A stretch of DNA of 18,671 bases from Chloroflexota bacterium (GTDB lineage: Bacteria > Chloroflexota > Anaerolineae > CG2-30-64-16): positions 1-18,671 of the forward strand of contig JAKPQT010000642.1 of assembly GCA_029555885.1 (NCBI GenBank). Reading direction: 5' to 3'. The first letter of the stretch is position 1, and the number at the start of each line of letters is the position of its first letter. The position numbers and the translations under genes are program-made. The notes under the pieces are model-generated. The model saw nothing but the letters and a program-made list of their open reading frames with translations. It made no database searches and had not been told where the DNA came from. Shown piece by piece: positions 7,745 through 14,923 of the stretch.

Positions 7745-9085
7745 ATGACAGATTTGCAGCAAGCACTCAACAGCTTCGACCTGGACACGCGGCGCGCGGC
7801 GCTGGCCGAGCTGGTCGCGCGGGCCGAACGGGGGGAATTCGGGCAGGCAGACCAACATCCCATTGTCAACATGCACTGCCACACCTTCTTCTCGTTCAAC
7901 GCGTACGGCCACTCGCCCGCATCGCTGGCATGGCTGGCCCGGCAGCAGGGCTTCTTGGCCGCGGGCATCGTGGACTTCGACGTGCTGGACGCGGTGGATG
8001 AGTTCCTTGCCGCGTGCGATGTCGCAGGCGTGCGCGGCAGCGCGGGCATCGAGACGCGCGTCTTCATCCCCGAGTTCGCGACACGCGAGATCAACTCACC
8101 GGGCGAGCCGGGCGTCTCCTACCACATGGGCATCGGCTACGTCACCGGGCAGGTTCCGGCCGAGGTTGCGCCCATCCTGGCCTCGATGCGCAGCCGCGCG
8201 GAGCGACGCAACCGCGCCATGCTGGAGCGCGTGAACGCCCACCTTGCACCCGTCGCCCTGGACTACGAGGCCGATGTGCTGCCGCTGACCCCCGCAGGCA
8301 ATGCCACCGAGCGCCACATGCTCGCCGCGTACATCCAGGCCGCCGCGGATCGCTTCCCTGACCTGGCGGACCGCGCCGCGTTCTGGGCGGATAAGCTCGG
8401 CACACCGCTGGCGCAGGTCGAGGGCATGCTCGGGGATTATGCGAAGTTCTCGAACCTCGTCCGCGGAAAGCTCATGAAGAAGGGCGGCGTGGGTTATGTC
8501 ACCCCCACGCCGGAGTCCTTCCCCACGGTCGAGGAGTTCCACCGCTTCATCATCGCGTGCGGCGCGCTGCCCACGGCAACCTGGCTAGACGGCACATCCG
8601 CGGGCGAGCAGGACATCGAGGAATTGATGGCGCTGCTCATCGCGAAGGGCGCGGCCGCCGCGAACATCATCCCCGACCGCAACTGGAACATCGCAGACCC
8701 GGCGACGCGCGAGCTCAAGGTGCGCAAGCTGCACGAGTACGTACAGCTATGTCGCGACCTGGACCTGCCCATCAACGTCGGCACGGAGATGAACAGCCCC
8801 GGCAACAAGCTAGTGGATGACTTCAACGTACCGGAGATGGCGCCTGTGCGTGATATCATGCTCGAAGGCGCATTCTTCATCTACGGCCACACGCTCATGC
8901 AGCGGCATCTCGGTCTGGGCTACCAGAGCGCGTGGGCTCAGGCCCATATGTCTACGCGCCGCGCGCGCAACGAATTTTACACCGCCGTGGGACGCAGCGT
9001 CCCGCCGGGGATCGCAGGTGCAGCGCGGCTCGTGCGGGTGAACGCCGAGATGGACCCGGCACAAGTGCTGCTAGCGTTGGCGTAA
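7745..9085 (+). CDS. PHP-domain protein (metal-dependent hydrolase-like), first of a pair
   Basis: A 446-residue cytoplasmic protein with a PHP-like metal site: H44-x-H46 (NMHCHTFFS), D77/D79 (GIVDFD), E103 (SAGIE), H127 (SYHMGIGY), and near the C-terminus E348 (GTEMNSPGN) and H382 (FIYGHTLM). Family knowledge: PHP proteins bind two or three Zn/Fe/Mn ions and usually hydrolyse phosphoesters, as in histidinol phosphatase. Here the usual TDH motif is replaced by VDFD, and an extra region (about residues 140-300) with a lysine-rich KLMKKGG segment is inserted. It may therefore belong to a less-studied subgroup. The frame is open upstream into the kinase, but ATG 7745, one base after the kinase stop, gives the natural start despite a weak Shine-Dalgarno. 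The precise reaction is unknown; dephosphorylation of a sugar phosphate is one possibility. Confidence 0.78.
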   Translation: MTDLQQALNSFDLDTRRAALAELVARAERGEFGQADQHPIVNMHCHTFFSFNAYGHSPASLAWLARQQGFLAAGIVDFDVLDAVDEFLAACDVAGVRGSAGIETRVFIPEFATREINSPGEPGVSYHMGIGYVTGQVPAEVAPILASMRSRAERRNRAMLERVNAHLAPVALDYEADVLPLTPAGNATERHMLAAYIQAAADRFPDLADRAAFWADKLGTPLAQVEGMLGDYAKFSNLVRGKLMKKGGVGYVTPTPESFPTVEEFHRFIIACGALPTATWLDGTSAGEQDIEELMALLIAKGAAAANIIPDRNWNIADPATRELKVRKLHEYVQLCRDLDLPINVGTEMNSPGNKLVDDFNVPEMAPVRDIMLEGAFFIYGHTLMQRHLGLGYQSAWAQAHMSTRRARNEFYTAVGRSVPPGIAGAARLVRVNAEMDPAQVLLALA

Positions 9086-9086
9086 C

Positions 9087-10385
9087 ATGCTGGGTCCCAA
9101 AACCTCGCCCATCCTGCAAGCAACCCCGCGCGTCATCCTCGTCGGCCGGCCCGCGGAGGTGCGCATCCGGCTGGCCGACCCGACCGCGCAGTTCGACCCC
9201 GCCGCGGCCTATCGCGTCGCCCACTACCCAACCGCGCACCTGGACAGCGCGGCATGGCCGTGGCCGGGCCGCGCCATGCCCGCCCGCGTGGAGGACGGCG
9301 CGCTGGTCTGCATACTGACTGCCGACCAGGAAGAAGAGCATCTCCTGGCGGTCGAGCAGGTGGACGGCGACATGGTGCGCAGCCTGGGCCGCGTCTCGCT
9401 GTACGCGGTCGAGGCGGACCTGTTCGACCGCACACCCTACAAGGGCGACCTGCACATCCACTCGAACCGCTCCGACGGCCGCGAGCCGCCCGCGCACGTC
9501 GCGGCGCGCTGCCGTCAGATCGGGCTGGACTTCGTCGCGTTGACCGATCACCACCAGTATGCCCCGTCGCTGGAGGCCATTGCCGCATTCACCGCCGCGC
9601 CGGTCGACCTCGCGCTCTATCCGGGCGAAGAGGTCCACGCGCCGGGCAACCCCATCCACATCGTCAACTTCGGCGGCCGGTTCAGCGTCAATGAACTGTT
9701 CGCAGACCGCGCGACGTATGAGCGCGTAGTGGCCGCGCGGCAGGCGCAATTGCCGCCGCTGCCGTCGTCGCTCAACCCCTTCATGGTCGCGTCATCTGAG
9801 TGGGTCTTCGCCAAGATTCGCGAGGCCGGGGGCCTGAGCATTTTCTGCCACCCGTACTGGTTCTCGAACCAGAGCTACGCCATCCCGGAGGCCCTCGTGG
9901 ATGTCCTGCTCGAGCGGCAGCCCTACGACGCGCTCGAAGTCATCGGCGGGTACTGGCCGCATGAGATGTGGTCGAACGGGCTGCAGGTGGCCCGCTACTA
10001 TGCGGAAATCGCCCGCGGCCGGCGCATCCCCATCGTTGGCGTCAGCGATGCGCACGGCTGCCACCGGGAGCTGTTCGGCTGGTACTACACGCTGGCCTTC
10101 GCGCCGTCGACCGCACTGCCCGACCTTACAAGCAGCATCACGGACCTCTACTCGGTCGCGATCGAAGACATTCCGGGCGAGTACCCGCGCGCTCACGGCC
10201 CCTTCCGACTCGTCAAATACGCGCACTTCGTGCTGGCCGAGCTGATGCCCGGCCACGACGCGCTCTGCGAGCCAGAAGGCGCGGCCATGCTCCGGCTCAA
10301 CGACGGCGACCCGCGCGCGGTAGTCGACCTGGCCGCGCTACAGGGGCAGGTAGCCCGCTACTGGGCGGAGGTCTTCGCCCGCTAA
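9087..10385 (+). CDS. PHP-domain phosphoesterase-like protein, second of a pair
   Basis: A 432-residue protein with a small N-terminal domain (residues 1-115, probably beta-rich, no assigned function). A canonical PHP domain follows: H123-x-H125 (GDLHIHSNRSDG), D154-H155 (LTDHHQ), E181 (PGEEVHAPG), H191 (PIHIVNFGG), H255 (FCHPYW), E284 (LEVIGG) and D321-x-H323 (GVSDAHG). All metal ligands expected for a trinuclear PHP site are present, so it is likely an active phosphoesterase or related hydrolase. It resembles PHP proteins annotated as CehA/McbA-like. The start lies one base after the preceding stop, without a strong Shine-Dalgarno, suggesting translational coupling with the first PHP gene. 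No signal peptide is seen. Substrate unknown; operon context points to a sugar-derived compound. Confidence 0.85.
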   Translation: MLGPKTSPILQATPRVILVGRPAEVRIRLADPTAQFDPAAAYRVAHYPTAHLDSAAWPWPGRAMPARVEDGALVCILTADQEEEHLLAVEQVDGDMVRSLGRVSLYAVEADLFDRTPYKGDLHIHSNRSDGREPPAHVAARCRQIGLDFVALTDHHQYAPSLEAIAAFTAAPVDLALYPGEEVHAPGNPIHIVNFGGRFSVNELFADRATYERVVAARQAQLPPLPSSLNPFMVASSEWVFAKIREAGGLSIFCHPYWFSNQSYAIPEALVDVLLERQPYDALEVIGGYWPHEMWSNGLQVARYYAEIARGRRIPIVGVSDAHGCHRELFGWYYTLAFAPSTALPDLTSSITDLYSVAIEDIPGEYPRAHGPFRLVKYAHFVLAELMPGHDALCEPEGAAMLRLNDGDPRAVVDLAALQGQVARYWAEVFAR

Positions 10386-10417
10386 CCTGGACGCAATCAT
10401 CACATCTCGGAGGATTC

Positions 10418-11491
10418 ATGTCTCGCACAATGAAAGTCGCTATCATCGGCACAGGCGGCATCTCCCGCACGCACATGCCGGGTTGGGCCGCCTCACCACA
10501 CACCGAAGTCGTGGCCGCGGCGGATGTCTACGAGCCGGCAGTCATCAAGTTCGGTGAGGACTTCAAGATCGGGCGGGTCACCACCCATGCCGAGGAAATC
10601 ATCAGCGACCCGGACATCGACATCATCGATATCTGCACGCCCAATATGTACCATGCGGAGCTGGCGATTGCCGCGCTGGATGCGGGCAAGCACGTCATCT
10701 GCGAGAAACCGCTGGCCCCGACCCCCGCGGAAATCTGCAAAATGATCGAGGCACGCGACCGGTCCGGCAAGATGCTGATGACCGCGCAGCACTTCCGCTT
10801 CCGCGGTTCGAGCAAGGCCATGAAGGCCGAGATCGGGACGGGCGTGCTAGGCGACGTTTACCACGCACGCTCATGGATGCTACGCCGCTACATCGCACCG
10901 ACCCGCCCCGGCTTCATCCTCAAAGAGCACAGCGGCGGCGGCCCGACCATCGACATCGGCGTCCACATCCTCGACCTGACGCTCTGGTTCATGGGCAACC
11001 CGGAACCTGTCTCGGTCACGGGCGTGGCGCGCGCTGAGCTGGCCCACCAGCCCGGCATGTTCACCGCGTGGGCCGGCGGCGGCCTGATTCCGCCGGAGTA
11101 CAACGTAGAAGATTTCGCCGCGGCGTTCGTGCGCTTTGCCAACGGTGCAACTCTGGTCCTCGAAGTAAGCTGGCTGCTGCATCACGACACGCCGGGCGAG
11201 GACATGCAGATGTGGCTCTACGGCACGCGCGCGGGCTGCCACTGGCCCAAGTGCGAGGTGTACGAGTCCAACCTCGCCACGCGGCAGCAGTACAACAAGA
11301 CCCTCAAGTTGATCGCTGACACGATGGAGCCGCACGCGCTGGAATGCTACGAATTCGCGCAGGCCATCGTGGACGGCGCGCCGTCGCCCGTGCCTGCAGA
11401 GCAATCGCTCCAGGTCATGACGATCCTGGACGGCATCTACCGCAGCCAGCAGACCGGTGGCGAGGTGCGGCTGGCCGGCGACCGGGCATGA
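10418..11491 (+). CDS. Gfo/Idh/MocA family oxidoreductase
   Basis: A 357-residue NAD(P)-dependent dehydrogenase. The Rossmann fold opens with VAIIGTGGISRTHM near residue 7. The EKP motif is at E96-K97-P98 (CEKPLA) and the catalytic D-x3-H pair at D179/H183 (IDIGVHILDL). Family knowledge: these enzymes oxidise a secondary hydroxyl of sugars or inositols, or reversibly form 3-keto glycosides. The start ATG follows GGAGG at 10409-10413; an open stretch upstream in the same frame overlaps the PHP gene and has no start signal. A spacer of 32 bases separates it from that gene. Its length is normal for the family. In this operon it may oxidise the imported sugar or glycoside before cleavage or epimerisation (inference). 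Confidence 0.9.
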   Translation: MSRTMKVAIIGTGGISRTHMPGWAASPHTEVVAAADVYEPAVIKFGEDFKIGRVTTHAEEIISDPDIDIIDICTPNMYHAELAIAALDAGKHVICEKPLAPTPAEICKMIEARDRSGKMLMTAQHFRFRGSSKAMKAEIGTGVLGDVYHARSWMLRRYIAPTRPGFILKEHSGGGPTIDIGVHILDLTLWFMGNPEPVSVTGVARAELAHQPGMFTAWAGGGLIPPEYNVEDFAAAFVRFANGATLVLEVSWLLHHDTPGEDMQMWLYGTRAGCHWPKCEVYESNLATRQQYNKTLKLIADTMEPHALECYEFAQAIVDGAPSPVPAEQSLQVMTILDGIYRSQQTGGEVRLAGDRA

Positions 11492-11518
11492 CCGTTATTG
11501 CTTCATGAAAGGAACATC

Positions 11519-12532
11519 ATGATCGAACTGGCATTGGTTGGCTGCGCGCATATCCACACGCCCGGCTTCGTCAAGCGGCTCAACGCGCGGGCCGATGTGC
11601 ATGTTAGATACGTCTGGGATCATCAACCGGCCCGCGCGCAGGTGCAGGCCGAGGCGCTGGGCACACAGACCGTCGCTGATGTGGAGGCGGTGTGGTCCGA
11701 CCCGACGATCTCAGGCGTCATTGTCTGCTCGGAGACCGACCGGCACGAGTCCCTGGTGCTCGCGGCCGCACAGGCGGGCAAGCACCTCTTCGTCGAGAAG
11801 CCGCTGGGCATGGGCGCGGGTGATGCGCACCGCATGGCCGACGCGATCGAGGCGGCTGGCGTGCTCTTCCAGACGGGTTACTTTATGCGGGGGGAACCGG
11901 TACACCAGTTCCTGCGCGGGCAGATGGCTGCGGGCAGCTTCGGCACGCTCAGCCGCATCCGCCACACCAACTGCCACGCCGGTTCGCTGCGCGGCTACTT
12001 CGACACCGAGTACCGCTGGATGGCCGACCCGGCGCAGGCCGGCATCGGCGGCTTCGGCGACCTGGGCACGCACTCGCTCGACATCATGCTCTGGCTAATG
12101 GAGGCTGCCGCAGGCGCGCCGGCCGTCGCCGCGGTCACCGCTGCGGTGGGCGTGGCAACGGGCCGCTATGGCGACTGTGACGAATACGGCGAAGGATTGC
12201 TGAAGTTTGCGGGCGGCGTGGTGGGCAGCCTGGCCGCCGGCTGGGTGGACATCGCCCACCCTGTCCGCCTGCTCATCAGCGGAACTGAGGGCCATGCCTA
12301 CCTTGCCAATGGCAAGCTCTTCTTCCAGAGCAGCCATGTGCTTGGCGCGGATGGGCAGCAGCCGTGGGAAGACCTGCCCCCGGCCTGGCCGCACGCATTC
12401 GAGTTGTTCCTCGATGCGCTCAACGGACACGACGTCCCGCTGGTCACTGCGCGGGAGGCCGCCCTGCGCAGCGAGGTGATGGAAGCGCTTTACCGCGGCG
12501 CACACACCCAGTCCTGGGTGTCGCTCAAGTAG
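11519..12532 (+). CDS. Gfo/Idh/MocA family oxidoreductase, second copy
   Basis: A 337-residue relative of the preceding dehydrogenase. EKP is at E93-K94-P95 (VEKPLG) and the D-x3-H pair at D181/H185 (FGDLGTHSLDI), so the catalytic core looks intact. The dinucleotide loop near the N-terminus reads LVGCAHIHTPGF instead of the usual GxGxxG, so cofactor binding may differ. The frame extends to a TTG at 11498, but ATG 11519, preceded by AAAGGA at 11508-11513, is the better start. It is the last gene of the left operon and is followed by a hairpin. Two such enzymes side by side may catalyse successive or opposite steps on the same sugar, for example oxidation and re-reduction around an epimerisation or beta-elimination; this is inference. 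Confidence 0.88.
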   Translation: MIELALVGCAHIHTPGFVKRLNARADVHVRYVWDHQPARAQVQAEALGTQTVADVEAVWSDPTISGVIVCSETDRHESLVLAAAQAGKHLFVEKPLGMGAGDAHRMADAIEAAGVLFQTGYFMRGEPVHQFLRGQMAAGSFGTLSRIRHTNCHAGSLRGYFDTEYRWMADPAQAGIGGFGDLGTHSLDIMLWLMEAAAGAPAVAAVTAAVGVATGRYGDCDEYGEGLLKFAGGVVGSLAAGWVDIAHPVRLLISGTEGHAYLANGKLFFQSSHVLGADGQQPWEDLPPAWPHAFELFLDALNGHDVPLVTAREAALRSEVMEALYRGAHTQSWVSLK

Positions 12533-12568
12533 TATCCTCCGCAGACAGGCATTCTTTGCCTGACCTTT

Positions 12569-12601
12569 CAAGCTGGCTCTCCGGTCTGGAGAGCCAGCTT
12601 G
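12569..12601 (+). terminator. Hairpin terminator-like structure closing the left operon
   Basis: A 14-bp perfect stem (12569-12582 with 12588-12601) around a 5-base loop GGTCT, 36 bases after the last oxidoreductase stop. A smaller 6-bp stem (12546-12551 with 12557-12562) precedes it. No run of T follows (CCCTCAAG), so classic intrinsic termination is uncertain. It may work with Rho, or as an mRNA 3' end, and separates the left operon from the promoter at 12650. Confidence 0.55.
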
Positions 12602-12649
12602 CCCTCAAGTAAGACGCACACGCGGATTCCAAGAGCCTTCTCGCTCCGC

Positions 12650-12678
12650 TTGACAACCGCCGGTCTTGGTGCTATCTT
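12650..12678 (+). promoter_or_regulatory. Sigma70-type promoter of the ARH-UroD-GH operon
   Basis: TTGACA (12650-12655) and TATCTT (12673-12678) are separated by exactly 17 bases, a near-consensus housekeeping promoter. The predicted transcript starts around 12685, leaving a leader of about 130 nt before the ATG at 12815. The same elements with the same spacing occur upstream of the GntR gene at 18358. The leader holds only a short stem (12761-12765 with 12770-12774) and no convincing coding sequence or riboswitch. Confidence 0.8.
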
Positions 12679-12689
12679 GTACGCACAAG
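12676..12689 (+). promoter_or_regulatory. Operator for a GntR-family repressor (copy 1)
   Basis: CTTGTACGCACAAG is a near-palindrome (12 of 14 positions symmetric) that begins in the last half of the -10 box and covers the expected transcription start. Binding there would block RNA polymerase, so repression is expected. An identical site lies at 18384-18397 before the GntR gene. The core differs by one base from TTGTACGTACAA, the known operator core of AraR, a GntR-type sugar repressor. Confidence 0.75.
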
Positions 12690-12814
12690 TAAACAGGACC
12701 TACTTCAACTACCTTCTTGCTGCTCCCATAAGTATGCTCGACGGCTCCGACCGGTTCCCCGCTCCAGATGGAGCAGGGCGCCACTCTGGGACTTTATGAA
12801 AGCACGGAGAGAAG

Positions 12815-14899
12815 ATGAGCAACCACAACCTGGACCAACGCATTCGAGGCTGCCTTCTCGGCGCAGCCATCGGTGCGGAGCTTGCACTCGCTCGCATTGT
12901 TCACCCCGAACGCTTCACGCTTGCCGACCCACAGCACATCGACCAACTCGAGCTGGCGCCGGCCGGTGAGTACCGGCTGACCCCCAATCGCACCTGGTAT
13001 GCCAAAGCACGCCCCCTGATCGATCTGGGCGTGCGAGCCTATCTCGAGAAGGGAGGTCGCGTCACGCCGGAGGAATTCGGCGAGATGCTCAAGACCGATG
13101 CCGGCATCGCAGACCCATCCTTTGCGTACGATGCCCTCCACTCTGTCCAGGAGTTGCTGAAGGAAGGCATGCACGCGCGGTTGAGCGGGCTGCTCGCTGC
13201 ACCTTCGGGCCTGATCGCGGGCGCGATGCCCGCGGTGGGCATCTTCCATTTCGCTGATCCCGAACGGGCTTACCTGGACGGGGTCGAGTTGGCGAGCGTT
13301 GCGCAGGATCGCCTGGGCGCCGACTGGGCCGCGCTCAGTGCGGCCGCGGTTGCCGCTGCACTGGACAGAGGCGCCACCGAGGAGAAGGTAATCGAGACCG
13401 TCCTGAAGCTCGCGCATCATAACAACAAGGAGGTCTTCTACTCCCTCAACAATCCTGTGCGTCGAGCCGAAGGTCATGCCGACTCCGACGAGGCCGGGTT
13501 TGTCAGATGGTGGCTGTCCACCGGCGGCCGAACCTCGGGCAGCGGGCCGAACGACATGGGTTGGATCGAGTACAACCCGCTGCGCTTCGTCCTCCCGCTC
13601 CTAAAGCACTTTGCCGCACGCCCCCAGAAGCTCCTGGCGCTCGTCCTCTTGCCCATCCCCGACGAAACGGGCTGGATCAACAAGGGGCACGTCGTGCCGC
13701 CGGTTCTGGCCGGCGCCCTGACGGGCGCGCTCTTTGGGCCGGAGATCTTCCCTGCTGAATGGCGCGCCTGGGGTGAACCGCTCGCCGAACCCTGGTACGG
13801 CCTGACCGAAGTCGCAGTCCGGCGCGTGCAGGATGAAGCGCGCATCCTCACGGTGATCGATGAACTTAAGAAACCCAGCCCGAACGGGCTGACGCTGCTG
13901 GAGGATAAGATCTACGGCAACATCCTCGCCGGGGCCATCGGCAACGCCATGGGATCGCCGGTCGAGGCGATGATGTACTGGGAGATCGACGAGAAGTATC
14001 CGGGAGGTGTCCAGACGATCCTGGATCCGCGCCGGCTCGAACGCGAAGACGACAACCAGATGGCCATGCTGCTGACCGAGACCTACCTGGCGCGCGCGGG
14101 CCAACCGGTGATGGCCCGGCACTTCGGCGCGATGTGGAAAGAAAACCTCAACCGCAACCATTTCTTCCCGCTTTGCATGGGGCGGGCGTACGATCTCATC
14201 TGCCAGGGGTGGGACCCACGCATCACCGGGCATTGGTCCGTCGTCACGGGATCGACGGTCATGTGCATGGAGCCGGTCGGCATCTACAACATCGCCGACC
14301 CGGCCTATGCCTCCATGGATGCCACCGCCATCTCGTATATGTACCAGCGGGGGTTGGATATGCAGGCAGCAGCCAACTTGGCGGCTACCGTAGCGGAGGC
14401 CTTGCGGCCGGAGGCCACGGTCGACAGCGTCTGCCAGGCTGCGCTCGACACGGCGCCGGATGGCCCGCTGCACACCTTCGACGACCGGCCCTTCCGCACT
14501 TTCCGCGAATATCTCGAAGCCTGCCTGGAAGTTGCCGAAAAATACAACGACGTGATGGCCGTGCGCGAGGAGCTCTATACGCGGTGCCTGCTCTATCATC
14601 CGATCGACCCGCTCGAACTGTGGGGCTTCTCGCTGGCGATGTTCCTGGTATCCGGCGGCGACGTGCGGCAGGCGGCCATCGGCGGCACGAACATAGGTCG
14701 CGATAGCGACACCATTGCCGGCCGGGCGGCCATGCTGGCAGGCACGCTGCGGGGCAGCAGCTCAGTGCCGGCTGACTGGATGGCGATGTTCCGCCCCGAG
14801 GTCCTGGAGAAGATCCGGGCCAATGCGAAACGCTTTGCGGCGCTGGTTGCGGGGCCGAAGCTGGAAATTCTGAAGGCCCGCCAGTCCGCAGCGCAATAA
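12815..14899 (+). CDS. Tandem ADP-ribosylglycohydrolase (ARH/DraG) fold protein
   Basis: A 694-residue protein with two ARH-like halves. The first opens with RIRGCLLGAAIGAELALA (residue 9) and ends near VLAGALTGALFGPEIFPAEW (297-316), but shows no metal-binding Asp clusters. The second starts at K365 (KIYGNILAGAIGNAMGSPVEA) and has EDDNQMAM (D412/D413) and GRDSDTIAG (D630, D632, T633), the equivalents of the two metal sites of ARH enzymes. Only the C-terminal half is therefore likely catalytic. Family knowledge: ARH enzymes hydrolyse ADP-ribose from proteins or small molecules with Mg or Mn. As first gene of an operon with a glycoside-hydrolase-like protein, this one may act on a small glycoside instead (inference). 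Start supported by GGAG at 12806-12809. It lies 24 bases before the next gene. Confidence 0.85.
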   Translation: MSNHNLDQRIRGCLLGAAIGAELALARIVHPERFTLADPQHIDQLELAPAGEYRLTPNRTWYAKARPLIDLGVRAYLEKGGRVTPEEFGEMLKTDAGIADPSFAYDALHSVQELLKEGMHARLSGLLAAPSGLIAGAMPAVGIFHFADPERAYLDGVELASVAQDRLGADWAALSAAAVAAALDRGATEEKVIETVLKLAHHNNKEVFYSLNNPVRRAEGHADSDEAGFVRWWLSTGGRTSGSGPNDMGWIEYNPLRFVLPLLKHFAARPQKLLALVLLPIPDETGWINKGHVVPPVLAGALTGALFGPEIFPAEWRAWGEPLAEPWYGLTEVAVRRVQDEARILTVIDELKKPSPNGLTLLEDKIYGNILAGAIGNAMGSPVEAMMYWEIDEKYPGGVQTILDPRRLEREDDNQMAMLLTETYLARAGQPVMARHFGAMWKENLNRNHFFPLCMGRAYDLICQGWDPRITGHWSVVTGSTVMCMEPVGIYNIADPAYASMDATAISYMYQRGLDMQAAANLAATVAEALRPEATVDSVCQAALDTAPDGPLHTFDDRPFRTFREYLEACLEVAEKYNDVMAVREELYTRCLLYHPIDPLELWGFSLAMFLVSGGDVRQAAIGGTNIGRDSDTIAGRAAMLAGTLRGSSSVPADWMAMFRPEVLEKIRANAKRFAALVAGPKLEILKARQSAAQ

Positions 14900-14923
14900 C
14901 CTCTGAGTGGTCGTGGAGGCAGC

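Noticed and set aside
6478..8094. Long antisense open frame (538 codons) opposite the kinase and first PHP gene
   Set aside because: It spans two well-supported + strand genes; the product has no recognisable domain and an Arg/His/Pro-rich composition typical of reverse frames in GC-rich DNA.
9968..10417. Upstream in-frame extension of the first Gfo/Idh/MocA gene
   Set aside because: The extension is Arg/Pro-rich shadow sequence of the PHP gene; ATG 10418 with GGAGG fits the Rossmann N-terminus.
12599..12799. Small + strand frame (66 codons) upstream of the ARH gene
   Set aside because: It runs through the promoter and operator, so most of it would not be on the transcript.
13601..14599. 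Antisense open frame (332 codons) opposite the ARH gene
   Set aside because: Mirror of conserved ARH codons, no ribosome site or domain; a shadow of the real gene.
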